A stretch of 64,000 nt of DNA from HXMU1428-3 sp965215715 (GCA_965215715.1 OZ244129.1:1674001-1738000); one strand, 5' to 3'; shown: positions 51,752-60,770, counted from the stretch's first letter. Program-made: numbers and translations. Notes: generated by a model from the sequence alone, not told the origin.

Positions 51752-52153
51752 TTACGAATTTACTCTCCCCAACGGGTGCCATTTTTACTCACCCAAACAG
51801 GTGTCATTGCGTTCATAAAGCAAGCAGCATTTAAGGCAAACCGATGCCTTCTTGTGAAACAGGTATAAGCTCGATTGCCAAAATTCAACTGATTATGCGC
51901 ATAACTGCTTATAATCCGTCAAAAAAATGACGTATCTTAGCTTTAGTCTGTTAGCCTAATAAGAAATTATGCCAAAATTCTGCTAATTAATGATTGAGAT
52001 CAACACTTTAAATTGAACGTTTTTTCTCTTTTATTTATTGGGTATGAAAGCAATAAAAGACTAACCAATCAACTGTTTTCAGCGTTACACTTGTCGACGA
52101 AAAATTTTGGGCGTTTAACAGCTTAAAATCAAAAAATTTTTTTAAGGACTATC
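51752..52153. other. Intergenic stretch, two imperfect direct repeats
   Basis: About 400 bp. Near 51762-51811 two 25-bp imperfect direct repeats are present (ACTCTCCCCAACGGGTGCCA and ACTCACCCAAACAGGTGTCA). A 12-bp palindrome TTATGCGCATAA lies at 51893-51904. The rest is AT-rich and should contain the promoter of the 52154 gene. No RNA gene seen. Confidence 0.4.
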
Positions 52154-52795
52154 ATGGCTATTGGTTCTAAGAAATTATGGTTTGTGATGCCACTTTTTAC
52201 AGGCACTCTTTATCAGCCCCTTATAATGCGTTTTTTGGGCGTGGGGATCATTGCTGGCTTTGCATGTTTTTCTAGCCCGGTTTTGGCTGATCAACTCTCG
52301 GTGTGCGTGGTTTGTAATGACCCTGGTAAAGTTTATCAATGTACTTTTGAGACAGTTGATGTGGGCAATGCTTCACCTAACATTCGCGGTTTTCATTTTG
52401 CCTGCATTAAAGAACTTGCCCAATATGGTGAACATAGCCAATGTGCTGCGCGGCGCAATGATACCATTGCTTGTAATGGAGAGCCTTATTCACTGAGAAA
52501 TGCTCAAAGTTTGTACAAGCCTGAACTGAATGATGAGCCATTAGCAGAAAACGCACCAGATAGCCCTGCTCCTACCAAAGATAAAAAACAACCAACCTTG
52601 GTTGACAGCACCAGCAAAACTTACAAAAAGGCAATTGACTCTGTTGGGCAGGGGTATGAGAACACGAAGAAAACCGTGAAAAAGGGGTATAAGAGCACAA
52701 CCAAAACTGTTAAGTCAGTTGGCGACAAGATCAATGATGCTGCAAAAACCACCTATGATTGCGTTATGAGCCTTTTCAGCGATTGTAGCAACTAA
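52154..52795 (+). CDS. Secreted Cys-rich protein of unknown function
   Basis: A 213-residue protein. Two hydrophobic stretches at the N terminus end at FSSPVLADQLSVCVVCNDPG, a likely cleavage site. The mature part has six Cys in its first 65 residues (CVVC, QCTF, FACI, SQCA, IACN), which suggests disulfides. The last 70 residues are Lys/Thr/Tyr-rich with an amphipathic period (KKAIDSVGQGYENTKKTVKK), ending with two more Cys. I recall similar CVVC...CxxxE...C proteins in Hyphomicrobiales without assigned function. AAGGA lies 5 nt before the ATG. Confidence 0.75.
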   Translation: MAIGSKKLWFVMPLFTGTLYQPLIMRFLGVGIIAGFACFSSPVLADQLSVCVVCNDPGKVYQCTFETVDVGNASPNIRGFHFACIKELAQYGEHSQCAARRNDTIACNGEPYSLRNAQSLYKPELNDEPLAENAPDSPAPTKDKKQPTLVDSTSKTYKKAIDSVGQGYENTKKTVKKGYKSTTKTVKSVGDKINDAAKTTYDCVMSLFSDCSN

Positions 52796-52848
52796 ACATA
52801 AAACTGATCGCTGATCCCTTGACCGCCCATAAACATACATAAATGAGT

Positions 52849-53115
52849 TTATTTGCCAATATAGTCTCTAGCTAGTTTTTGGGCCACAGCGATTTCAGCT
52901 TTGGTCATTTCATGAGCAATTTCTTTACGATACTCCAACGCGGATTTATTGCCTTTTAATGCCGCTAGGTTAAACCATTTGTGAGCAACCACTAAATTTG
53001 CATCTACATCACGCCCTGCTGCATACATCATGCCCAATTCGAAAAAAGCATCCGGCGCCCCGCCTTCAACTGCCCCTTCTATCTCAGCATGAATAGGAAA
53101 ATCTAAACGTGCCAT
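52849..53115 (-). CDS. Short Sel1-repeat protein
   Basis: An 88-residue protein with one clear Sel1-like repeat, AFFELGMMYAAGRDVDANLV followed by AHKWFNLAALKGNKSALEYR. Such units bind partner proteins. It has no signal peptide. Full-length Sel1 proteins have many units; this one is single and may be a small adaptor. Gene is solitary; about 560 bp upstream is non-coding. Confidence 0.8.
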   Translation of the reverse strand: MARLDFPIHAEIEGAVEGGAPDAFFELGMMYAAGRDVDANLVVAHKWFNLAALKGNKSALEYRKEIAHEMTKAEIAVAQKLARDYIGK

Positions 53116-53674
53116 TGATCTACTTCCTTACTTACATTTTTATGACATTTGAACACTTGGCTCAAACACCGTTACGCCTTACTTTGCTCTTTTTTAGAGC
53201 TTTAGATAATCAATAAGCAGACCTTGCCATAAGGGTTGAAAGATACGGTAAAGAAAGCTGGATAATAAATTACCAATAAACCGGCCGTTTTGTATTAAAA
53301 TAGTGCAAATTTGGGTGAAAGGGGACCATAACGCGTCACTTTCCAACTGGATTTAATATTCTGTTTAAAAAGGGAGTAATCAATCATTTACCATGGCAAT
53401 AAAAAGCCGTTCAAAGATGAATTTTAGAAAAAATTGACATAGATCAAGGACAGGTATTTTTTTTTAAAAATTATACATTTACGGGTCAAAGCTCATCTAT
53501 CTCAATGTTCAAGAATTAAAAGCTAGGCTTATTTTACTGCGTTTTTCTGCAGTATAAGTATCAAGAAGATGAAATAACTATTTGATTTTATAGAGATGAT
53601 TTGGTATCTCGTATCATAGAAACTGCCCTGAAAACGAGTATTTTTCCATCGTTAGAAATAGTAAAAACAATAAG
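53116..53674. other. Long intergenic stretch with one FNR/FixK-like box
   Basis: About 560 AT-rich bp between the divergent Sel1 and TetR genes. The only recognisable feature is an FNR/FixK-like box at 53434-53447. No open frame above 30 codons with a ribosome site was found on either strand. Confidence 0.45.
53434..53447. promoter_or_regulatory. FNR/FixK-like box
   Basis: TTGACATAGATCAA matches TTGAY-N4-RTCAA perfectly. It is 319 bp from the Sel1 start and 228 bp from the TetR start, further than usual, so its target is unclear. An unannotated small RNA nearby is possible. Confidence 0.5.
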
Positions 53675-54301
53675 ATGAAGACAAATAACAACCTTGAGGA
53701 AACTCGGATCAGAATACTTGAGGCTGCTGAAAGGCAGTTTTTGGGTAATGGTTATGATGCAACACGTTTGGAAGACATCGTGCGTGAAGCACGTGTTTCC
53801 AAAACTGCTATCTATAAAATATTTGGTGGTAAACGAGAATTATTCTTGGCTCTCAATGATCGCATCATTCAAGATCTGATTAAAAAAATTGCTCTATCTA
53901 GAACTCTTAAAACCGGATCCTTGGAAGAGTTAAAACAGAACCTTTTTGAGCTTGGCAAAGATTATTTAACAAGTTTAACTCAAGGTCATCCATTATCTCT
54001 TTTTCGGCTAAATTTATCCATTGCCACACGTTTTATGGATGCTTCTAAAAATTATTATAATTCAGGGCCGAAAGCCTTTCAGGATATTTTGTCTCACTTT
54101 TTTAAAGAAGTTCATGAGGCTAATATTTTAAATATTCCAGATACTGATATTGCCGCGGATCAATTTATGGCAATGGTTCGTGGTAATTTTCATATTCAGG
54201 CTTTAATGGATATCGATTTTCAACCAAGTTCTGAAGCGATCTCTAAGTATGTGGAAAGTTCAGTTAATTTGTTTATTGCTGGCTATCGAACAAACACCTA
54301 A
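53675..54301 (+). CDS. TetR-family transcriptional regulator
   Basis: A 208-residue TetR/AcrR-type repressor. The N-terminal HTH is ETRIRILEAAERQFLGNGYD then TRLEDIVREARVSKTAIYKI-FGGKRELF. The ligand domain contains segments such as AADQFMAMVRGNFHIQALMD, typical of the C-terminal domain of the AcrR type. Its own operator and target are not evident: no close neighbour diverges from it within 200 bp, and the next gene, fetB, ends convergently 18 bp downstream. Confidence 0.92.
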   Translation: MKTNNNLEETRIRILEAAERQFLGNGYDATRLEDIVREARVSKTAIYKIFGGKRELFLALNDRIIQDLIKKIALSRTLKTGSLEELKQNLFELGKDYLTSLTQGHPLSLFRLNLSIATRFMDASKNYYNSGPKAFQDILSHFFKEVHEANILNIPDTDIAADQFMAMVRGNFHIQALMDIDFQPSSEAISKYVESSVNLFIAGYRTNT

Positions 54302-54319
54302 AAACTTCCTTTGAACTTT

Positions 54320-55114
54320 TTATCCCTTTAAGCGTTCAGCTCTTAACCGGTGGCGGTCATCTGTTAAAAGAAAAGCTGTGCCTAACACACCAGCTGTTGT
54401 GCCCAGTGCTGTCCCGCCTGCGATTAGAAACATGATCATCAGCTGATATTTAGTGGCATCAATTGGATCAACGCCAGCGATGATTTGACCTGTCATCATG
54501 CCCGGCAGCGAAACAATGCCAGAGGCAGCCATCGCATTGATGATGGGCATCATACCGGCTTTCAGGGCTTGTTTGATGTGTGCTTTTAACGCTTGGAAGC
54601 GCGGTGCGCCAAGAGATAAGCGCTCTTCTATGATCGCTTGAGATTGTTTAATTGAAACGGACAAGGTTTCCATCCCCAAAGCAATGCCTGTCATGGTGTT
54701 GCCCAGCATCATGCCCAAAATCGGCAAAACATAGCGCGGGGCATACCATGGATCTGGTTGGATGAGGAAACCAATCGCAAAACCTGTACAAACAAAGCCA
54801 ACGAACATTAAGGTTGCTGTGCCTAGCCCATAGGCTTTCATGCCCTTCAAGCGATAACTTTGGCGCGCTAGGATTTCATATCCAGCCACTGCCAGCATGA
54901 TCAGTGCCCATCCGATTGTCCACCAGGGACCTGATTGGGCAAAGATAAATTTTAAAACAAAACCGATCGCGCTGAGCTGAATGAGCATGCGTGCTGTATT
55001 GATAAATAAAGTGCGCTCTAACCCTAAGCCTAATGCGATTGATAGCCCGCCATTTATCAAGATCAACAGAGCGGCCATGCTTAAATCAAATAGTGACAGG
55101 CTGACATAATCCAT
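54320..55114 (-). CDS. fetB: Iron export ABC transporter permease
   Basis: A FetB/YbbM (UPF0014) permease, 264 residues, about seven membrane helices. The family motif LGMMLGNTMTGIALGMETLS is present along with GMMPIINAMAASGIVSLPGM-MTGQIIAG. FetAB of E. coli exports iron and protects against peroxide. Its start shares one base with the fetA stop (TAATG), so the two are coupled. Fe is inferred from the family. Confidence 0.9.
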   Translation of the reverse strand: MDYVSLSLFDLSMAALLILINGGLSIALGLGLERTLFINTARMLIQLSAIGFVLKFIFAQSGPWWTIGWALIMLAVAGYEILARQSYRLKGMKAYGLGTATLMFVGFVCTGFAIGFLIQPDPWYAPRYVLPILGMMLGNTMTGIALGMETLSVSIKQSQAIIEERLSLGAPRFQALKAHIKQALKAGMMPIINAMAASGIVSLPGMMTGQIIAGVDPIDATKYQLMIMFLIAGGTALGTTAGVLGTAFLLTDDRHRLRAERLKG

Positions 55115-55728
55115 TAGCTGGTCACCTTTTCATCAGCGGTAAGATGGGCTTTGCCTTTATCAAAGGTTAAGCTCATCGCGCCGTATTTTTCCACCTGTGG
55201 GGCACTATGGCTGGCCAATAAAATGATCGCCCCGCGTTTCAGCTCATGGTCAATCATCAATTCCATACGGGCAATGCTTTTTTCGTCAAGAGCGCTGGTG
55301 GGTTCATCCAACAAGAGAACCTTTGGGCGGTCTTGGATGGCGCGCAAAAACGACAAACGCTGTTTTTCGCCGGTTGAAAGATCTTCAACGGGCCACTGAA
55401 GTAGTTTTTCAGGCAAATCTAAAGCTTCCATCCATTTTGAGAGATAGCGTTGGTTTTTCTCAAAGTGGGGTGCCACGCTGTCATGCCACCAATGAGAGCT
55501 TGCTGGCACAAAGCGCACCTGTTTGCGCCAATCGAAAGCTGGCATGGTGTTGCGCTCTGCCCCATCTAGCAAGACCCTTCCTTGTGAGGGGTCAAGGTCT
55601 GCCAGGGCACGTAAAAACCTTGTTTTGCCTGAACCGGAAGTGCCTTTTATGATCAGCGATTGCCCTTTTTTGAGGGACAAGGACACAGGTCCGAAAATCT
55701 CATTTTGCAAATCGACAATTTCAAACAT
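55114..55728 (-). CDS. fetA: Iron export ABC transporter ATP-binding protein
   Basis: The ATPase of the FetAB exporter, 204 residues. Walker A is GTSGSGKTRFLRALADLDPS, the signature is LSTGEKQRLSFLRAI, and Walker B plus the catalytic Glu are VLLLDEPTSALDEKS. The length fits the short FetA type. It starts at TAATG shared with the upstream methyltransferase stop and ends at TAATG shared with fetB, so three genes in a row are translationally coupled. Confidence 0.9.
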   Translation of the reverse strand: MFEIVDLQNEIFGPVSLSLKKGQSLIIKGTSGSGKTRFLRALADLDPSQGRVLLDGAERNTMPAFDWRKQVRFVPASSHWWHDSVAPHFEKNQRYLSKWMEALDLPEKLLQWPVEDLSTGEKQRLSFLRAIQDRPKVLLLDEPTSALDEKSIARMELMIDHELKRGAIILLASHSAPQVEKYGAMSLTFDKGKAHLTADEKVTS

Positions 55729-56414
55729 TAACTGGTCTCATCGCGTTGGAATTGGGCCAGAAAATGGCGCATTGGCGGTTTTTTTTGATCAAAAAAGGTT
55801 TCCCGTAGAACTGAGCGGAACCCTAATGTTTCAAAACGATCTAATTCAGAAGGGGTTAAGGGCCAGGGTGGGGGATTAAGCGGTTCCTCTTCCAAACGCC
55901 CGCGGGCAACGATTAGTAAGCGCCCTTTGGGTGCGACCAGACTGGCTAACGCGTGAAAGGCTTGGGTGCGTTCTGGCTCTTTTAAGGCTTGGATGGTAAA
56001 AGTCTCGTTGACCAAATCAAAGGCACCTGTCCACTCTTGGGGAGGATTTAACAAATCGGCCGCTTGCCAATCGATGGGTAAATCAGCGAAGCGTTTTTTG
56101 GCCCAATTCACAGCCGTTTGGGAAATGTCAAAGGCGGTGACATTAAAGCCCGCTTTTGCCAGCACCGCTGCATTGTCTCCCAGACCGGTTCCCACATCCA
56201 AGGCGCGGCCCGTACAACTTTTTTTTGGTTGGCGCTCTAACCAATTTAACAGCGGGAAGCGGGCTTGCTTGTGGCCCCAAGGTATGAGGTCTGGGTCACC
56301 TTCAGCTTCGCGGTACAAAGCGTCAAACCATAAAAGCGGGGTGCCTTGGGTTTCATATTCGGCTCTGAGCCGGTCTGCTATGGCTTTGCCTTGTTTTCGT
56401 TTTTCCTGATCCAT
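55728..56414 (-). CDS. SAM-dependent methyltransferase
   Basis: A class I methyltransferase of about 228 residues. Motif I is ALDVGTGLGDNAAVLAKAGF, motif II acidic residue FNVTAFDISQTAVNWAKKRF, and motif III region WQAADLLNPPQ. The N terminus is basic and charged. The acceptor is unknown; the sequence is not UbiE or thiopurine methyltransferase in detail. The frame opens 93 bp earlier inside holC, but ATG 56414, 11 bp after holC, is more plausible. Its stop overlaps fetA by TAATG, which ties it to the iron exporter. Confidence 0.82.
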   Translation of the reverse strand: MDQEKRKQGKAIADRLRAEYETQGTPLLWFDALYREAEGDPDLIPWGHKQARFPLLNWLERQPKKSCTGRALDVGTGLGDNAAVLAKAGFNVTAFDISQTAVNWAKKRFADLPIDWQAADLLNPPQEWTGAFDLVNETFTIQALKEPERTQAFHALASLVAPKGRLLIVARGRLEEEPLNPPPWPLTPSELDRFETLGFRSVLRETFFDQKKPPMRHFLAQFQRDETS

Positions 56415-56425
56415 AATGGGTGTTT

Positions 56426-56872
56426 TTAAGCCTTCTTTTCCCAAGCCCCGGCTTGGTTTTGTTGCCAATAGGTGGCTGTTATATTTTGGGCTTTGGCTGC
56501 TTTCCATTGGGTTCGTGCGCGCTCAACAGCTTCCTCATCGTGACCGTTGAAAATATAAACCAGGCGTTGATAGCTGGTATGAGCTGTGACATCACCGCTA
56601 TCCACGAAAAAGCGAATGTCTGCCTTGTTAGGATTGTCTGGTTCATGGGTGAGCACTATGGGCTGTTGTTCCGCGCCCGGATCGCTGCTTTTGCCATGGG
56701 GCAGGAAGCTTTCATCTGCAAACGTCCACAGCATCGTGTCAAGCGCATCAACTCGCTCTTGGGGCGTGGTTTCGACAATGGCTTGCCAGCCTTTGTCTAG
56801 GCTTTTTTGCAATAAATCTGGCAAGACCCGCTCTAGGGGGGCTGACTGCAAATGGTAAAACAAGAGGTCCAT
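56426..56872 (-). CDS. holC: DNA polymerase III subunit chi
   Basis: HolC links the clamp loader to single-strand binding protein. About 148 residues: MDLLFYHLQSAPLERVLPDL, LLQKSLDKGWQAIVETTPQE, ALDTMLWTFADESFLPHGKS and a late ERARTQWKAAKAQ. MDLLFYHLQ at 56872 matches the normal family start; the frame extends 66 bp upstream without support. It is upstream of the methyltransferase and fetAB genes on the same strand. Confidence 0.92.
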   Translation of the reverse strand: MDLLFYHLQSAPLERVLPDLLQKSLDKGWQAIVETTPQERVDALDTMLWTFADESFLPHGKSSDPGAEQQPIVLTHEPDNPNKADIRFFVDSGDVTAHTSYQRLVYIFNGHDEEAVERARTQWKAAKAQNITATYWQQNQAGAWEKKA

Positions 56873-56983
56873 TGTTTGGCTCTGCTCAATGATATTGTTT
56901 TCATGGTCAATCTTGGCAGAAAAAATGGCATGTTTCATCTGGTTTGTATAGGTTTTGCAAACTTCGCACAGACTTATTTTTCT

Positions 56984-57316
56984 CTAATTGCTAATGCCAC
57001 CAGGACCGTTACGGCAAGGCTTTCCTTTTTTCACGCAATTCCATTTAGAGGGGTCTTTAGACCATTTGCGGCATTTTGAGGTTTTCTGTTTTGCTAGAAT
57101 ATAAAATGACCAGGAGGCCCCATAGCTAGCTTTCACTTGACTGCGCCAAGATTTATGCGCCAAAGCGCGCGCTGCTTGTTTGGAGTGATGGATCCCATAG
57201 CCCCAAACCATTTGGTTCTTACATTGTTTGGCCACGGCTTGGCTGGCTAAGATGAACGGGCTGAGGGATAAAATGATCGCGCTGGTTAGGGTGACTTTTG
57301 AAATTGTGTTTTTCAT
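56984..57316 (-). CDS. Small secreted Cys/Lys-rich protein of unknown function
   Basis: A 110-residue protein. Signal peptide VTLTSAIILSLSPFILASQA then VAKQCKNQMVWGYG. The mature part is basic, has four Cys (CKN, CRK, NCV, KPC) and many Trp (SWRSQVKASYGASWSFYIL). The pattern could suit two disulfides. No family is recognised. ATG 57316 is used in preference to the ATG two codons upstream. Confidence 0.65.
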   Translation of the reverse strand: MKNTISKVTLTSAIILSLSPFILASQAVAKQCKNQMVWGYGIHHSKQAARALAHKSWRSQVKASYGASWSFYILAKQKTSKCRKWSKDPSKWNCVKKGKPCRNGPGGISN

Positions 57317-57491
57317 GAACAAATTCCCTTTTGCTTGAGTGACTTCTTTATTGGTCGCTCCAAAAGGGAATTTGGTTCAGCTATGCGTAGAAAAGGATGA
57401 CTTTCTCTAGATTAGTTACAGTTTGGTTTTGTATCGCTCTGTATGATTAGAGCAAACCAGGTTTTTTGTTTTTCTATCGATGAGAAGCAGA

Positions 57492-58787
57492 CTAAACAGC
57501 TTTGGAATATTGTTGCTGACCATTGTTCAAATAACTATCAAAGTTGGCTGCAATCAAACGTAAATAGGGGCGGGCCTGGGATTTTATCCTTAGAGTGCCT
57601 TCACGATATTCAATGTCGTCTTGCTCAAAAAAGGGCTGTAATTGCTCAAACTCTAAAGCATATTTATCCCGATTGATTGGCGCCTTCATCGTGCACATTA
57701 AGGACATGATGATATCGCGCCGCTCTATATCGTTCTGGCTTAAAGCTATGCCACGTGCAACTGGCAATTGATCGTCCCTTATGGCTTTCTCATACTCTAT
57801 ATAATCGGATGTGTTTTGCACATAGCTTGCTGGCAAGGTTGTGATGGCAGATACACCGAACCCTAGCAGCGCTTGGGCTGTATCCGTGGTATAGCCTTGG
57901 AAATTTCGTTGGAGTGTTTTTTCTTGTTCAGCTTTGGCCAAAGCATCATCTGGGCGGACAAAATGGTCCAGGCCAATGGCCACATACCCTCTTTCACTTA
58001 ACAAACTGGTTGCCGCTTCAAACATCTCAAGCCGCTCTTGTTCACATGGCAAGGCTTGCTCATGAATTAAATTTTGGTGTTTTTTCATCCAAGGCACGTG
58101 CGCATAACCAAATAGAGAAATACGGTTTGGATTTAAGTTTAAGGTTTGTTCAATGCTGTGCAGCAATTTGTTTTGAGTTTGCAGGGGCAATCCATAGACC
58201 AGGTCGATATTTAGGTCTTCAATGGAGGCGCAGCGCAATTGGGCAACAATATCGCGAACCATAGAATATGGCTGAATGCGGTTTATGGCCTTTTGGACGG
58301 ATTCATCAAAATCTTGCACACCCAGGCTGGCCCGGTTAACGCCGGCCTGTTTATAAGCTTGGATTTTTTCTGGTTGAAGCGTGCGCGGGTCCATCTCTAT
58401 TGCAATCTCTGCAGTTGGTGAGATTGAAAATTGATCTTTAACCTTACCCATAAACTCTAGAAAATCTTGAGCAGACACAACCGTTGGTGAGCCGCCACCA
58501 AAATGAATATGTTTAACCTGTTTGGCATTTAAATGCCCACTAACTAACTCGACTTCTTGTTGTAAAAGTTTCATATAACGGGCGATGGGATCGTAATGAT
58601 TTACGATTTTGGTATGACAGCCACAAAACCAGCACAATTGACGGCAAAAGGGGATATGGAAATATAATGACAGGTCCATTTCACCGGGAATTTCATTGAG
58701 CCAGGTTTCATAATGACCTGCATTGATATTGTCATGAAAATGTGGTGCTGTTGGATAGCTGGTGTATCTGGGAACACGTTGTGTCAT
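57492..58787 (-). CDS. hemN: Oxygen-independent coproporphyrinogen III oxidase
   Basis: Radical SAM enzyme converting coproporphyrinogen III to protoporphyrinogen IX when oxygen is low, 431 residues. The N-terminal RYTSYPTAPHF is diagnostic. The cluster motif CRQLCWFCGCHTK (CxxxCxxCxC) binds [4Fe-4S], and IHFGGGSPTVVSAQDF and NRASLGVQDFDESVQKAINR follow. The C-terminal HemN domain is present (RRDIIMSLMCTM). An FNR/FixK-like box lies about 55 bp before the start. It would complement the ferrochelatase in this window. Confidence 0.96.
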   Translation of the reverse strand: MTQRVPRYTSYPTAPHFHDNINAGHYETWLNEIPGEMDLSLYFHIPFCRQLCWFCGCHTKIVNHYDPIARYMKLLQQEVELVSGHLNAKQVKHIHFGGGSPTVVSAQDFLEFMGKVKDQFSISPTAEIAIEMDPRTLQPEKIQAYKQAGVNRASLGVQDFDESVQKAINRIQPYSMVRDIVAQLRCASIEDLNIDLVYGLPLQTQNKLLHSIEQTLNLNPNRISLFGYAHVPWMKKHQNLIHEQALPCEQERLEMFEAATSLLSERGYVAIGLDHFVRPDDALAKAEQEKTLQRNFQGYTTDTAQALLGFGVSAITTLPASYVQNTSDYIEYEKAIRDDQLPVARGIALSQNDIERRDIIMSLMCTMKAPINRDKYALEFEQLQPFFEQDDIEYREGTLRIKSQARPYLRLIAANFDSYLNNGQQQYSKAV

Positions 58788-58841
58788 TTATTATATGTCT
58801 CCACTTTTTTTTAGACATAACATAAATGAAATTTTTGTTTT

Positions 58842-58855
58842 TTGACTTTGATCAT
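58842..58855. promoter_or_regulatory. FNR/FixK-like box upstream of hemN
   Basis: TTGACTTTGATCAT matches TTGAY-N4-ATCAA with one mismatch in the last base (two if TTGAT is demanded), centred about 61 bp before the hemN start. hemN is a common FnrL/FixK target in alphaproteobacteria. Confidence 0.5.
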
Positions 58856-58988
58856 ATTTTTTGCAATTGCTTGTCACGTGCTATTTGGCTGAAATTGGTT
58901 TGTCAAAATAACGCTTGTTTGTGAAATGATTTCAACTTCTTTTGCCTGTAACTTTTAATCCCACTTAAACAAAGAATTTTCTTTTATT

Positions 58989-60707
58989 ATGAAATTTATC
59001 TCTTTTTCAAAATTATCTCGTTGGTTTGTTTGTGCCTTTTTTGCAATGCTCGTATCGGTGAGTTTTGCCACTGTTGTTAGCGCTGATGAGACGGCGCAAA
59101 CTGAGCAAGAAAAATTAATTGATAAACAAAAAAAGGCACAAGAGACCCTTTCCACCTTGTCGCAATTGTTATTGCAACAAAAAGAGATATCGGTTGAGGT
59201 TAAGCAGCTGAAAGACAAATTAAGCCAAGCACAAGATGATGTAAGCAAGAAAGAGCTGGAGCAACTCATTGCTGAGATAACCAAAAAGCTTGGCGATGTT
59301 GAGACCCAGATTGACGCTTTGGCCGGTGGGACGACAAAACAAGACTTTTATGCCTCAGATAATAAGCCCTTTGATTTGCAAAATGAGCTGCAAGGGTTGG
59401 CAGAGCCTTTGATTAAAATCATTAAAAACTCAACCAAGACGGCCAGAGAAATTGATCAGTTACAATCCAGCATCAAAGAGGCTGAACGCCGCCAGGCTAT
59501 GGCAAAAAATGCCAATGAACGCATTGAGGGATTGCTAGCGGCCTTTAAAGACCAAAATAATGGCGCGTCTTATGCTGAAACCCAAAAATTTCTCAAAGCC
59601 CAGCAAGATGAATGGCAAGAGCGCTTAATAGAAGCAGGCAATTTAAAAGATGCCTCGATCAAACAACTGCAATTAAAACAAGAGCAAGCCGAACAATCTA
59701 ATTTGGACAATTATGCTTCCGGCTTTATTCGCACACGCGGCATCAACTTCTTGCTGGCGCTGCTCACCTTTTTTGGCACTTTTCTGTTCTTGCGGCTTTT
59801 GGGGCGCATGGTTAGCTTTGCTTATGGTAAGACCGGTTTTAAAAAGAGTTTTTCTGCCCGGCTTCTCAAAGTTGTTTTTGATTATGGCACGATCATTATC
59901 GCCTTTATCTCAACCATGGCCGTTTTAAACTATTTAAATGATTGGATTTTGCTGGGTCTGTTAGGGTTGTTAGGGCTGGCTTTGATCTGGATTGGGATCA
60001 AAGTGGTTCCTGTCCTTATAGAGCAAACGATTTTACTGTTAAATTTAGGGGCGGTACAAGAAGGCGAACGTTTGCTGATTGATGGTGTGCCCTGGCGGGT
60101 GAAACGGCTTGACCATTATACAGAGTTTGAAAATCCGGTGTTAGATGGGGGGCACTTTACACTGCCCATTCGCGAGTTGATTGGCAAACATTCACGCCCG
60201 CCAGCCGAACATGAAGCTTGGTTTCCGACCCATCAAGATGATTGGGTACAGTTGGACAATGGTTATATTGCCAAAGTCGAATCGCAAACGCCTGAATTGG
60301 TTCAATTGATTGAACTTGGCGGGGGGCGGTTGACTTATTCAACGCAAGAATTTGTCAATGCAACCTTTCGCAACCTTTCAACTGGCTTTCGCATTCGCCA
60401 GGAGTTTAACATTTCTTATAAGCATCAACTTCAAGCTGTTGACCAGATCCCCGCTTTGCTTACCAAGCATCTAAAAACGGGGCTTGAGGGTTATATTCCA
60501 GCCGATGATATTAATCATGTGGAAGTTGACCTGAAAGCTGCTGCCAACTGGGCAATTGAATATGATGTTGAAGTTGATGTGAAGGGCTCTCAGGCCCATC
60601 GGTTTGAAGATATTGAAGGGGAAATCACAAGGCTTTTGATCCAGGCGTGCAACATCTATGAGCTGGAAATTCCGTTCCCGCAAGTGGTTGTGCACCAACC
60701 AACTTAA
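58989..60707 (+). CDS. Mechanosensitive ion channel (MscS) family protein
   Basis: A 572-residue protein. Signal peptide (WFVCAFFAMLVSVSFATVVS) is followed by a long periplasmic coiled coil (about 35-235; Gln/Glu/Lys-rich), then three membrane helices (INFLLALLTFFGTFLFLRLL, VVFDYGTIIIAFISTMAVLN, LLGLLGLLGLALIWIGIKVV). The MscS-like beta domain begins after INLGAVQEGERL-type residues: LGAVQEGERLLIDGVPWRVK and LPIRELIGKHS. A C-terminal alpha/beta region ends EIPFPQVVVHQP. Distinguished from small MscS by its large periplasmic part, as in MscK types. Likely releases solutes under osmotic downshift. A terminator follows. Confidence 0.88.
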   Translation: MKFISFSKLSRWFVCAFFAMLVSVSFATVVSADETAQTEQEKLIDKQKKAQETLSTLSQLLLQQKEISVEVKQLKDKLSQAQDDVSKKELEQLIAEITKKLGDVETQIDALAGGTTKQDFYASDNKPFDLQNELQGLAEPLIKIIKNSTKTAREIDQLQSSIKEAERRQAMAKNANERIEGLLAAFKDQNNGASYAETQKFLKAQQDEWQERLIEAGNLKDASIKQLQLKQEQAEQSNLDNYASGFIRTRGINFLLALLTFFGTFLFLRLLGRMVSFAYGKTGFKKSFSARLLKVVFDYGTIIIAFISTMAVLNYLNDWILLGLLGLLGLALIWIGIKVVPVLIEQTILLLNLGAVQEGERLLIDGVPWRVKRLDHYTEFENPVLDGGHFTLPIRELIGKHSRPPAEHEAWFPTHQDDWVQLDNGYIAKVESQTPELVQLIELGGGRLTYSTQEFVNATFRNLSTGFRIRQEFNISYKHQLQAVDQIPALLTKHLKTGLEGYIPADDINHVEVDLKAAANWAIEYDVEVDVKGSQAHRFEDIEGEITRLLIQACNIYELEIPFPQVVVHQPT

Positions 60708-60747
60708 AAAAAACACCAACGGTTAAATAAGCCGTTGGTGTTTTTTT
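60708..60747 (+). terminator. Rho-independent terminator, MscS/degP convergent
   Basis: Arms AACACCAACGG and CCGTTGGTGTT with A8 before and T7 after; it can act in both directions between the convergent channel and protease genes. Confidence 0.92.
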
Positions 60748-60770
60748 ATCTTGAATGAAATTAAAGGATT

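Noticed and set aside
51970..52020. FNR box at TTGAGATCAA
   Set aside because: The half-sites are separated by two rather than the required spacing, so it does not fit the FNR/FixK pattern.
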